32,414 bases of DNA, from contig JBFGJY010000028.1 of assembly GCA_041576975.1 (NCBI GenBank), positions 1 through 32,414 of the forward strand. Reading direction: 5' to 3'. A program made the position numbers and the translations under genes. The number at the start of each line of letters is the position of its first letter. Within the stretch, counting starts at the first letter, position 1. The DNA is from JBFGJY01 sp041576975. Its GTDB lineage: Bacteria > Pseudomonadota > Gammaproteobacteria > UBA4575. The notes under the pieces are model-generated. The model saw only the letters and a list, made by a program, of their open reading frames with translations, ran no database searches and was not told the origin of the DNA. Positions 25,153 to 32,146 of this stretch are shown piece after piece.

Positions 25153-25314
25153 ATGCCCCATTTTCAAGAACGTCGATCTGGTGGTGATCGCCGACAGTAT
25201 AAGGGTCCTGATCGTAGAAAAGGTAAAGATCGCCGAGGCAATATGGGAGGCAATTTAGAGTTTATCGAGCGGGACAGATTTAAAGCTTGGATTCATGATC
25301 AAAATGATTCGTAG
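25153..25314 (+). CDS. Small arginine-rich 53-aa protein
   Basis: ATG at 25153 follows a GAGGAGAGG ribosome site (25142-25150). The 53-codon frame ends in TAG. The first half is repetitive and basic: ERRSGGDRR, then GPDRRKGKDRR, which is the (D/E)RR-x-x-x-DRR style also found in linkers of bacterial PilZ and other signalling proteins. The second half is NLEFIERDRFKAWIHDQND. No signal peptide or membrane segment. The good ribosome site and biased composition suggest a real gene that would be missed by a 60-codon cutoff. Its role is unknown; nucleic-acid or phospholipid binding is plausible for such a sequence. Confidence 0.6.
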   Translation: MPHFQERRSGGDRRQYKGPDRRKGKDRRGNMGGNLEFIERDRFKAWIHDQNDS

Positions 25315-25529
25315 TCATTTACCTTAGGGTTGAGTCTAAGAACAAGCCTTTCTTTCTATTCACATATCACATATCTTTTTACAAAGCATATTATACTTTT
25401 AGCTCATGCTTAGTAGACACCAGGCATGGATATTAAATCTGTTCATACACGACCGTTGTATTCAGCTAAATACAATTTGCTATTCTTATTTAACTTATTT
25501 AAGTAGATTAATAAATAAATTAAATCTGG

Positions 25530-26348
25530 ATGAAATTAAAAAAATTTATTGATGCAACTGCCGCGCTATTGATTACGGTTGCACTATTGTTACTGCTTAC
25601 CAGCCCATTATGGATTGGCTGGATGATGGAGTATGAACATGATAAAACTAAGAATGCTCTAGCTGATGTCACACTCCAATGCGATGATGGCTCCATAGAA
25701 GAACGCGAAGTTTGGAGCAAGCTTGGAATCGCCATTTTTTGTGAAAAAGATGGAGTAAAACATGGTGTTTGGCAAGCTTGGGATGGCGGCTATATGCATA
25801 TTTTTGGTGAATATGCAGAAGGTCAAAAGCACGGCACTTGGAAATACTTTAATGCGTATGGAGAACAATGGGGAGAAAGGCGGTATGCAAATGGCAAGGA
25901 AACATCTAAATTAGTTAACTTACTTACTGCAGACTCTGTACTCGTTAACAAAAAAGAACGTAAGCTTCATCTAATAAAAAATGGCAATACATATCGCACT
26001 TATAGTGTAAGACTAGGAGCTAATCCAGTTGGACATAAACAAAAACAAGGTGATGAACGTACACCTGAAGGTAATTATGTCTTGAATACTAGGAATGAAA
26101 ACAGCAAGTTTTATAAGTCCATACATATTTCGTACCCCAATCACGAAGACCGAAAGCAAGCGCAGAAAGTGGCTGTTGAATCTGGCAACGCAATTTTGAT
26201 TCATGGACAACCCAATGGCTTTGGGTGGGCTTGGAGGTTACTTAGTTTATGGGACTGGACAGATGGGTGCATCGCAGTCAGTAACCAAGACATGGATGAG
26301 ATTTGGAACTTAGTCGAGGATGGAACTTCTATAGTAATAACACCGTAA
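25530..26348 (+). CDS. MORN-repeat plus YkuD L,D-transpeptidase-type protein
   Basis: The N-terminal membrane helix (about residues 12-33) anchors the 272-residue protein with its body in the periplasm. Residues about 74-125 form MORN-like repeats (GVWQAWDGGYMHIFGEYAEGQKHGTWKYFNAYGEQWGERRYANGK). From about 134 to the end is a YkuD domain: LVNKKERKLHLIKNG, GDERTPEGNYVL, ILIHGQPNG and TDGCIAVSN with the catalytic Cys247 and the upstream His in IHG. Family enzymes form 3-3 peptidoglycan cross-links or attach lipoproteins. The MORN/YkuD combination is uncommon in my knowledge. ATG 25530 has only CTGG as ribosome site. Confidence 0.85.
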   Translation: MKLKKFIDATAALLITVALLLLLTSPLWIGWMMEYEHDKTKNALADVTLQCDDGSIEEREVWSKLGIAIFCEKDGVKHGVWQAWDGGYMHIFGEYAEGQKHGTWKYFNAYGEQWGERRYANGKETSKLVNLLTADSVLVNKKERKLHLIKNGNTYRTYSVRLGANPVGHKQKQGDERTPEGNYVLNTRNENSKFYKSIHISYPNHEDRKQAQKVAVESGNAILIHGQPNGFGWAWRLLSLWDWTDGCIAVSNQDMDEIWNLVEDGTSIVITP

Positions 26349-26501
26349 TTGCTACTATATATAGAGGTTGAAATGATCACATTTTCGCGAGTCGTATATG
26401 TATACATTGAACCATGTTGATTTCTCTATTATTGACCTCGATCATTGATAGTTGTCCACTACATACTTAACCGGATCCTCTTATCGGGTGCCATGATCAC
26501 A

Positions 26502-26520
26502 ATGCGTTAATGTAACGCAT
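26502..26520. repeat. 8-bp palindrome before the membrane coiled-coil gene
   Basis: ATGCGTTA (26502-26509) pairs with TAACGCAT (26513-26520) across ATG. It lies just ten bases before ATG 26530 and could be an operator or a hairpin that hides the start. Confidence 0.4.
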
Positions 26521-26529
26521 GATTAAGTT

Positions 26530-26964
26530 ATGACTCACCCAATCATAAAAGCACTCCTACCATGGATTCTAATAATCACGGGTATCATTATTGTTTATTC
26601 ACTCTTTTATCATCGCACTGACATGACAAATGAAAATTTGCAGTCACGTCCACAAGACATCCATGAACAATCTCCAGAACAACAAAAACAAGTGGAACAG
26701 CAGCAGGCTCTGGGACAGGCTAAGGTCGAACACCTTGAGCAGGAGAAGATAATTAAACAGCGCCTAACTGAAGAATTTGAAAATGCATTTCTGAAGCAAT
26801 ATACCCAACCTGTTGGATGTGAAAACTGGGAAAATGAGTCTCATATGGTTAGATGCATAAATCACCAAATCAAAGCTAAACAAGAATTTAAACAAGAATT
26901 TATAGAAAAACGTGGTTTACCTAAAGACACATTTGATCATGCGCAACTAAGATTCACGGAATAA
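26530..26964 (+). CDS. Membrane-anchored coiled-coil protein, 144 aa
   Basis: One N-terminal helix (ALLPWILIITGIIIVYSLFY, about residues 9-28) is followed by a Gln/Glu-rich, probably coiled-coil segment (about 40-85; EQQKQVEQQQALGQAKVEHLEQEKI) and a C-terminal Lys/Glu-rich helix region with two Cys (VGCENWENESHMVRCINHQ). The topology suggests a bitopic membrane protein with a periplasmic body. No family is recognised. ATG 26530 lacks a strong ribosome site. A palindrome lies immediately upstream. It is followed by an exported MBL-fold gene with its own likely promoter. Confidence 0.65.
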   Translation: MTHPIIKALLPWILIITGIIIVYSLFYHRTDMTNENLQSRPQDIHEQSPEQQKQVEQQQALGQAKVEHLEQEKIIKQRLTEEFENAFLKQYTQPVGCENWENESHMVRCINHQIKAKQEFKQEFIEKRGLPKDTFDHAQLRFTE

Positions 26965-26982
26965 TATAAATTAAATAACTGT

Positions 26983-27012
26983 TATAATAGACAACAATCT
27001 CTTAAAGATTGT
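26983..27012 (+). promoter_or_regulatory. Extended -10 promoter with a hairpin at the start of transcription
   Basis: TGTTATAAT (TATAAT at 26983-26988 with the TG of an extended -10) is followed by ACAATCT-CTTAA-AGATTGT (26994-27012), a perfect seven-base stem that would sit at the 5' end of the RNA. ATG 27019 follows six bases later, and I see no Shine-Dalgarno. A 5' hairpin this close to the start may affect RNA stability or translation. Confidence 0.5.
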
Positions 27013-27018
27013 AACGTT

Positions 27019-27906
27019 ATGCATAAGCTACTTTTTTATATCGCAGTAGTGGTCTTAGTAATACCACTACCAGCTAAACCAGCTGATTCTTTAAACCAAA
27101 TTACCATTCTCTATGATGCGTTCGGCAAATCAAATAACATGAAAAAAGACTGGGGGTTCTCAGCTTTTATTGAGTTTAATGGTAAAAAAATACTTTTTGA
27201 TGCCGGCAATAATGTCGCAATATTCAAACATAATGTTGAAACTGCAGGGATCAATTTGCGTGAGCTTGATTATGCTGTAATTTCACATCGACATGGTGAT
27301 CACACGACAGGCCTGACTTATCTATTTGAGGTCAACCCTACAATTTCTGTGTACGTACCAAAAGAAAAATTTGGAATATTTGGTGGTAATTTACCTGGTA
27401 CGTTTTACCCGCAAATTACCGAACTACCCAAGCATATGCGTACATTTGATGGTGATTCGCATGATAATGTTACAAGTGGATCGCCCTGGGAAGGTGCAAA
27501 TTTCATTCCCGTGACTAGAGTTACCGAAATTTCTGAAGGAATCTATATATTACCTACGACCTCGGAAACACCCGGTACCAGAGACCTTAAAGAATTGACA
27601 CTGGCATTAAAAACTAGGGATGGCTTAGTGCTTGTAGTAGGTTGTTCACATCCAGGAATTGAAAACATAGTGGATTTAGCCACTAGCATAGATAACCGTA
27701 TTTATAATATTTTTGGTGGTTTTCATTTAATACAAAAAAATAATGACCAGTTAACCGCAATCGCAACATCTTTAAAAAGAATATATGGCGTTCAGAATAT
27801 TGCGCCAGGTCATTGCACTGGTGAACCAGCATTTTCCTTATTTTCTAAAATATTTGGCAAAAACTATATCTATACAGGACTTGGGACTGTAATAGATCTA
27901 CCCTAA
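27019..27906 (+). CDS. Exported MBL-fold metallohydrolase, DHPS-like
   Basis: The signal peptide (about residues 1-22, ending AKPAD) exports a 295-residue metallo-beta-lactamase-fold protein. The metal site H90xH92xD94H95 (ISHRHGDH), CSHPG near residue 211 and GGFHL near 236 match the subgroup that includes 7,8-dihydropterin-6-methyl-4-(beta-D-ribofuranosyl)-aminobenzene-5'-phosphate synthase-like proteins. FDAGNN replaces the more common DTG. The periplasmic location argues against pterin biosynthesis; a hydrolase of unknown substrate is more likely. Its 3' end converges on the glycerate kinase gene, 13 bases away. Confidence 0.88.
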   Translation: MHKLLFYIAVVVLVIPLPAKPADSLNQITILYDAFGKSNNMKKDWGFSAFIEFNGKKILFDAGNNVAIFKHNVETAGINLRELDYAVISHRHGDHTTGLTYLFEVNPTISVYVPKEKFGIFGGNLPGTFYPQITELPKHMRTFDGDSHDNVTSGSPWEGANFIPVTRVTEISEGIYILPTTSETPGTRDLKELTLALKTRDGLVLVVGCSHPGIENIVDLATSIDNRIYNIFGGFHLIQKNNDQLTAIATSLKRIYGVQNIAPGHCTGEPAFSLFSKIFGKNYIYTGLGTVIDLP

Positions 27907-27919
27907 AGCAGCTTATAAT

Positions 27920-29083
27920 CTACTTTTTCTCACTGGCAATCTTTTTACCAATTAAAAGCATACGAATTACGCGTTCTGCTGCATCCGCTAAGTGACCACG
28001 TGAATCTCGCAGTGCCTCTTCCAGAGTCATATCCTTTGCAGCAGCACTGGCAATACCATCAATTCCATGCGCAAACACTTTGCGCGCATCATCCGTTAAT
28101 GCACCACCAATTGCAATTACTGGCACATTAAGTTTATTTGCGGCTTTAGCTACACCAGCAGGTGTTTTGCCGAATGCAGTTTGAAAATCAATTCGCCCTT
28201 CTCCAGTAATTACTAAATCTGCTCCTTTTATATACTTACTTAGTTCTGTTGCGTTCAACACAATATCGATACCACTTTTTAGTTTTGCGCCAGCAAATGC
28301 GACTAAACCAGCACCCAGACCACCTGCGGCTCCCGCACCCGGCATGCGACCTACATCCTTATTAAGATCTCGCTTTATCAACTTACTAAGGTGTTTCAAA
28401 TTGGTATCAAGTATTTCTACGATTTTTGGCGTAGCACCCTTTTGCGGACCAAAAACATGTGCTGCCCCCTTTTTCCCATATAGAGGGTTTTTAACATCGC
28501 AAGCGACTACAATTTCTGTATTGGGTACTCTTGCATCAAGTCTTTGTATATCGATGCTTGCGATTTTAGCTAGCATGCCTCCAGACCCAAGTTCTTTAAT
28601 TTCTCTGCCATTGGCATTTAAAAACTTTACACCAAGCGCCTGAGCCATGCCCACTCCACCATCATTAGTTGCTGATCCACCAATACCAATAATGATCTTT
28701 TGAGCGCCATGATTAATTGCATCTAGCATCAATTGCCCAGTACCATACGTTGTGGTCTTGAGTGGATTTTTTTCACGGCCAGTAACCAAAGGTAAACCAG
28801 AGGCTTCAGCCATCTCTATGACTGCGGTTTTTTTACTGGCTAACCAACCATAGCGCGCAAAAACGAGTTTCCCTGTAGGACCCTTTACGCGTTTTTTTAT
28901 CAACTTTCCGTTTGCAGCATCTACTAAGGATTGCACAGTTCCTTCGCCACCATCCGCCATAGGCACTTTAATACACCTCGCTTTAGGCAACACTCGCTTG
29001 ACACCTTTCTCAAGGCAAGAGGCTACTTCCAACGAGGTGAGATTCCCTTTAAATGAATCAGGAGCAATAACGATTTTCTTCAT
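27920..29083 (-). CDS. Glycerate kinase (GlxK/GarK family)
   Basis: The family phosphorylates D-glycerate to 2-phosphoglycerate (or 3-phosphoglycerate) with ATP in the glyoxylate/glycerate pathway. The 387-residue length is usual. Family blocks are visible: KIVIAPDSFKGNLTSLEVA at the start, VPMADGGEGTV, IGIGGSATNDGGVGMAQALG, GAGAAGGLGAGLVAF near residue 253 and VITGEGRIDFQTAFGKTPAGVA. No garL/garR or other glyoxylate gene is adjacent. A pair of direct repeats lies just upstream of the start. It converges with the MBL-fold gene. Confidence 0.95.
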   Translation of the reverse strand: MKKIVIAPDSFKGNLTSLEVASCLEKGVKRVLPKARCIKVPMADGGEGTVQSLVDAANGKLIKKRVKGPTGKLVFARYGWLASKKTAVIEMAEASGLPLVTGREKNPLKTTTYGTGQLMLDAINHGAQKIIIGIGGSATNDGGVGMAQALGVKFLNANGREIKELGSGGMLAKIASIDIQRLDARVPNTEIVVACDVKNPLYGKKGAAHVFGPQKGATPKIVEILDTNLKHLSKLIKRDLNKDVGRMPGAGAAGGLGAGLVAFAGAKLKSGIDIVLNATELSKYIKGADLVITGEGRIDFQTAFGKTPAGVAKAANKLNVPVIAIGGALTDDARKVFAHGIDGIASAAAKDMTLEEALRDSRGHLADAAERVIRMLLIGKKIASEKK

Positions 29084-29096
29084 GATTATTCTTAAT

Positions 29097-29116
29097 TATT
29101 GATTAGGTATTGATTA
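29097..29116. repeat. Direct repeat TATTGATTA, one helical turn apart
   Basis: TATTGATTA is at 29097-29105 and again at 29108-29116, 11 bases apart, 14 bases upstream of the minus-strand glycerate kinase start at 29083. Same-face direct repeats are typical of regulator binding sites. Seen: the repeat. Inferred: the role. Confidence 0.4.
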
Positions 29117-29404
29117 TATATGAAAAGTATATCGTTTCAGTACCTTAAAGATGTAGTTCTATTAAGTTTTTTTATATGAGCTCAATTGATTGGGCTCTAA
29201 TTTTTAAAGAAAATTCCGGCTGCTACATATATTTCCTAACCAGATCAGCTATTAAGGCCCCATATCAGGATCAACAACGTGTATTTAATCATTTAATTAA
29301 ATAAGTTTTTCTCAGTTTTCATTACACTAATCATTCAACATCAATTTATTTAAAATACCTACATAATCAATACTAACAATAGTTAACTATATTGTTAGAT
29401 TCTT

Positions 29405-29433
29405 TTGTACACAGGTATATATCTGGTTATACT
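29405..29433 (+). promoter_or_regulatory. Sigma-70-type promoter for the DUF1508 gene
   Basis: TTGTAC (29405-29410), 17 bases, TATACT (29428-29433). Transcription would begin near 29440 and give about a 45-base leader to ATG 29485, with GGGGAGG (29472-29478) as ribosome site. It lies inside the open frame upstream of 29485, which shows that the longer start is not used. Confidence 0.55.
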
Positions 29434-29484
29434 AATCTACAGGTTCTCACAAACAAATTATTGCTCTATAGAGGGGAGGGTGAA

Positions 29485-29817
29485 ATGGCCGGCAAATTTG
29501 AAATTTATAAAGATAAAAAAGGCGAATTTCGTTTTCGACTAAAGGCATCGAACGGCGAGATTATTTTAGCTAGTGAGGGCTATAAAACTAAACGCAGTTG
29601 CAAAAATGGCATTGATTGCGTTAAGAAAAATGGAAAGATTAATAAACAATTTGAGCGAAAAACTGCGCGAAATGGAAAAGCTTATTTCGTGTTAAAAGCC
29701 AAAAATCATCAGGTAGTTGGTTCAAGTGAAAAATATAACACGGAAAAAAGCATGGAGAATGGAATTGCAAGCGTGGGAAAACATGCAGCATCAGCTATTA
29801 TTGATGATCAATGCTAA
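29485..29817 (+). CDS. YegP-family DUF1508 protein
   Basis: The 110-residue protein has two DUF1508 repeats: FEIYKDKKGEFRFRLKASNG (then SEGYKTKRSCKNGI) and, after about 50 residues, FERKTARNGKAYFVLKAKNH (then SEKYNTEKSMENGI). The family (YegP/UPF0339) is small and basic, of unknown function, often linked to stress. The frame is open back to 29392, but the GGGGAGG ribosome site and a promoter place the start at ATG 29485. Confidence 0.92.
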   Translation: MAGKFEIYKDKKGEFRFRLKASNGEIILASEGYKTKRSCKNGIDCVKKNGKINKQFERKTARNGKAYFVLKAKNHQVVGSSEKYNTEKSMENGIASVGKHAASAIIDDQC

Positions 29818-30329
29818 TACGTGCGACTCATTATCAGCAAAAGCGTGATATACTGTTAAATTTGATAGTTATACTTTTGCCTTGCCAGTAAACAACACTA
29901 CAGCTACAAACGCATACAAAGCTTTTTAAGTCTTTTTACTAATTCTTGTATTGTTAGGATGCAATCAATCCTCACTATAGCAAGGTATTGATTGAAACTA
30001 ACGTCATACAAAACACTCTATACGCGAACAATATTAGCATCCCAAAAGTGCCAAGGACCACCCTCATGAGGGTGGACGTTACCTTCAACCTTGAGGCTGA
30101 AGGATGTGAGTCGTGAACATAATTGGTAATTGGTGAAAGTGATCGCATGTGATTAAAAATTAAAAAACCCCGATACCCTTTAAATTAAATCATTATTCGA
30201 TAATCTTTTGATCTTCATTCCTAGACCGTTTGCACAATTCACCTAAACTTATGCTATTAAAATGTAATACTCTATATATATATATATATTAATAGGCCAA
30301 ATATTTTAACTAAGGAATTAACCAAAAAT
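29818..30329. other. Gene-free stretch with tandem hairpins
   Basis: About 512 bases without a long gene. It holds the two hairpins at 30058-30103, a (TA)n run at 30273-30289 and the leader of the small ORF at 30330. It may hold an RNA gene or the end of a lost element. Confidence 0.4.
30058..30103. repeat. Two tandem hairpins in a gene-free stretch
   Basis: CCACCCTCATGAGGGTGG (30058-30075) is a perfect palindrome. Six bases later CCTTCAACCT/AGGCTGAAGG (82-91 with 94-103 of 30000; one mismatch) makes a second stem. No T run follows, so they are not plain terminators. Similar paired hairpins mark the ends of IS200/IS605-type elements, or a structured small RNA. Confidence 0.45.
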
Positions 30330-30458
30330 ATGATTACTTTTAATCCTTTCGCTGATCGTATTCACTTTTTAATGCCAGCAATTTTACGAATTCTAAGTTT
30401 AGTATTTTTAATCGTACTAGTTACGTTAGGAATCATAGCTTACAAGATATTTTTATAA
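30330..30458 (+). CDS. Small single-helix membrane protein, 42 aa
   Basis: The frame from ATG 30330 encodes MITFNPFADRIHFLMP, then a hydrophobic helix of about 20 residues (ILSLVFLIVLVTLGIIAYKI) and a short tail. AAGGA lies about 13 bases upstream, a bit far. The length, charge pattern and helix fit small membrane proteins that modulate larger partners. No family is recognised. It precedes a convergent gene whose stop lies eight bases away. Confidence 0.45.
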   Translation: MITFNPFADRIHFLMPAILRILSLVFLIVLVTLGIIAYKIFL

Positions 30459-30465
30459 TAAATTC

Positions 30466-30897
30466 TCAACGTAATGCTGAGATCACATCAAGAATTTCAG
30501 CTTTTATTTGGTCAATCTCATTATCGATAACAGTATAAGCAGAATCATCTGCAGCAGAAATGTCTTGATTATTTTCTTGCCATATTTTATAAAAATGATT
30601 AGCACGATCTTGAATATTTTTAGGCATTGCAAGGCTAAAATCACGTAAAGCAAGAACATGTGCCCATCCTACAGTTGTATCGCCTCTAGCATCTCCTTTT
30701 TGAAATCGAGCAAATAACATAACTTGCTGAAGCTCTGATAGCTCTGCAATCATTTCAAAACCTGCTTGCCGTACCGTTCGATTTGCCTCGGTCAATTCAT
30801 TGCGATATGTGTTGTAACCCAAACTAGATAAGGCCACAATTAAACTAATTATGGCGACTGTATTTCGTCGAAGCTGTTCAGTAATTCGATGTTGCAT
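30466..30897 (-). CDS. Membrane-anchored hypothetical protein, 143 aa
   Basis: A single N-terminal helix (about residues 13-30, AIISLIVALSSLGYN) with a basic N terminus (MQHRITEQLRRN) is followed by a mainly helical, probably periplasmic part with AGFEMIAELSELQQVMLFARFQKGDARG and a C-terminal helix. I do not recognise the family. No Shine-Dalgarno is visible. The start lies 33 bases from the start of the divergent gene at 30931, leaving very little room for promoters. Confidence 0.6.
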   Translation of the reverse strand: MQHRITEQLRRNTVAIISLIVALSSLGYNTYRNELTEANRTVRQAGFEMIAELSELQQVMLFARFQKGDARGDTTVGWAHVLALRDFSLAMPKNIQDRANHFYKIWQENNQDISAADDSAYTVIDNEIDQIKAEILDVISALR

Positions 30898-30930
30898 CTA
30901 AATCTAATAGATATCAAAAAATATTAATTA

Positions 30931-31332
30931 ATGAATATTACAAAAAGTATACTAATCGGTATTAGTGTTTATTTAGTTTTGTTCTTCAGTGAAAAGGCAA
31001 TACATTTTATTTATTTCTACACTACTCACGAGTTTGGTACAGATAATTTACTATTAATTAAATCATCCCTAATGATAAATTTTGCACCAATTCTTGGAGG
31101 AATAACCGCAGGATATATTAGCAAAAAAGGCTTCATTTCGGGTTTTTTTGTTGGTGTAATTTCAGGAACGATAGTTTTAATCTACCAACAATTTTCAGGA
31201 GCAAATCCTTTTACGCAAGAGTTCACACCAAGTATTCTATTTGATGAAGTATTTATTAAAGGCTGTGTAGCTGCTGCATCGGGCGCCGCTGGCGAACTCA
31301 TTAAACTAAAATATCTTTCAAAACAATTATAG
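30931..31332 (+). CDS. Four-helix integral membrane protein, 133 aa
   Basis: Four hydrophobic helices, with FAPILGGITAGYISKKGFISGFFVGVISG in the middle and a small-residue-rich GCVAAASGAAGELI at the end. The G-rich PILGGITAGYI followed by GFxxGxxxG resembles DUF5518/TIGR04086-type small membrane proteins, but this is not certain. The product is in the inner membrane, function unknown. No Shine-Dalgarno is seen before ATG 30931. It is followed by a MATE relic. Confidence 0.6.
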   Translation: MNITKSILIGISVYLVLFFSEKAIHFIYFYTTHEFGTDNLLLIKSSLMINFAPILGGITAGYISKKGFISGFFVGVISGTIVLIYQQFSGANPFTQEFTPSILFDEVFIKGCVAAASGAAGELIKLKYLSKQL

Positions 31333-31343
31333 ATAACTCATAA

Positions 31344-31538
31344 AGAGCAAGCACACCAACTTGGATTAACTTTATCTCTTAATGGATTTTACAGTTTTCA
31401 CTAGCTTATCTATTAGCGATATATTTAGGTCTAGGTCCGAGAGATGTTTTTATTGCTATTGTAGTTGTCGAAATATATATGCCAATTTTGGCATATATTA
31501 TTTTTCGACGTGGGCACTGGAAACTAAAAATAGTATAG
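31344..31538 (+). pseudogene. 3' relic of a MATE-family efflux transporter
   Basis: In one frame the sequence reads RASTPTWINFIS, a TAA at 31380, then WILQFSLAYLLAIYLGLG, PRDVFIAIVVVEIYMPILAY and IIFRRGHWKLKIV before TAG at 31536-31538. This resembles the C-terminal end of MATE transporters, including the TPTxIN and W-x-x-x-x-x-LAYLL pattern, and the closing FRRGxWK. The rest of the gene (about 400 residues) is absent and a stop interrupts the remnant, so it is a decayed gene end. It shows that a transporter gene was lost next to the four-helix membrane protein. Confidence 0.6.
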
Positions 31539-31828
31539 TAAGTATGATACGACTCTGAATAGGTATTCAGAAAAATAAACAATGCTATAAGTATCAACTC
31601 TTAAATGATTGAAAGGTATTCTGTATAAGTCGAAGTTGTTGTCCTCATTAAAAAACTACTATGCTGACATAGTTGGAATTTTGCCATTGCAATAAGCTAG
31701 ACGTAAATTTGGCTTAGGACCAGCTTAGATTCGTTCAGACTATAATATTGCACGTCTATCTAAATTTTAGATGCCTACAGTTTCCAAAAAGCATCTAATC
31801 ATCACAAATTTACAAATAGGAGGTCTAC
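31539..31828. other. Leader region of the YbjQ-family genes
   Basis: About 290 bases without a gene, with the promoter-like elements at 31741-31796. Confidence 0.4.
31741..31796 (+). promoter_or_regulatory. -10 box with operator-like palindrome and an alternative hairpin
   Basis: TATAAT at 31741-31746 (no good -35 seen). Just downstream ATCTAAA-T-TTTAGAT (31758-31772) is a perfect palindrome. Its right arm overlaps AGATGC (31770-31775), which can pair with GCATCT (31791-31796). The two stems cannot form together, so this could be an operator or a switchable RNA leader. Confidence 0.4.
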
Positions 31829-32146
31829 ATGCTTTTAACCAACCTGGAACAAGTGCCGGGGAAAAAAATTGTACAACATTTTGGTTTAGTACAAGGTAAT
31901 ACGATACGTGCTAAACACGTTGGCAAAGATTTTCTAGCAGGCTTAAAAAATATATTCGGAGGCGAATTAGGTGCCTATACTGAACTACTTGCCGAATCTC
32001 GAAAAGAAGCTACTGATCGTATGATTGCACAGGCTAAATCCATGGGAGCTGATGCAATTGTTAATGTTCGCTATAGCACTTCTTCCGTTGCACAAGGTGC
32101 TGCAGAACTATATGCCTACGGCACAGCAGTTAAACTTGGATCATGA
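31829..32146 (+). CDS. YbjQ-family (UPF0145) heavy-metal-binding-type protein
   Basis: The 105-residue protein matches the YbjQ family: GLVQGNTIRAKHVGKDF, FGGELGAYTELLAESRKEATDRM, AKSMGADAIVNVRYSTSS and YAYGTAVKL. The family forms pentamers and was linked to heavy-metal binding by structure; the role is unclear. A near-ideal AGGAGG precedes ATG 31829. The stop overlaps the start of the next gene (ATGA), so the pair is coupled. Confidence 0.93.
   Translation: MLLTNLEQVPGKKIVQHFGLVQGNTIRAKHVGKDFLAGLKNIFGGELGAYTELLAESRKEATDRMIAQAKSMGADAIVNVRYSTSSVAQGAAELYAYGTAVKLGS

Larger units (their letters stand above)
24930..25529. other. 600-base gap with a small ORF
   Basis: The only coding candidate is the 53-codon ORF at 25153. 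A palindrome (24979-24993) and a TATAAT (25010-25015) precede it, and the rest is AT-rich without a clear terminator. Confidence 0.4.
29084..29484. other. 401-base divergent region between glycerate kinase and DUF1508 genes
   Basis: The region contains the direct repeat near 29097, a promoter at 29405-29433, and otherwise no gene. It is very AT-rich. Confidence 0.45.

Noticed and set aside
29392..29484. Longer start for the DUF1508 protein
   Set aside because: The promoter and GGGGAGG site lie within this part, and the domain begins right after ATG 29485.
30273..30289. (TA)n run
   Set aside because: A simple repeat in AT-rich noncoding DNA; not evidence of a feature on its own.
31382..31555. 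Frame from ATG 31382 with Cys/Tyr-rich product
   Set aside because: The neighbouring frame shows MATE similarity, so this is an out-of-frame reading of the relic.
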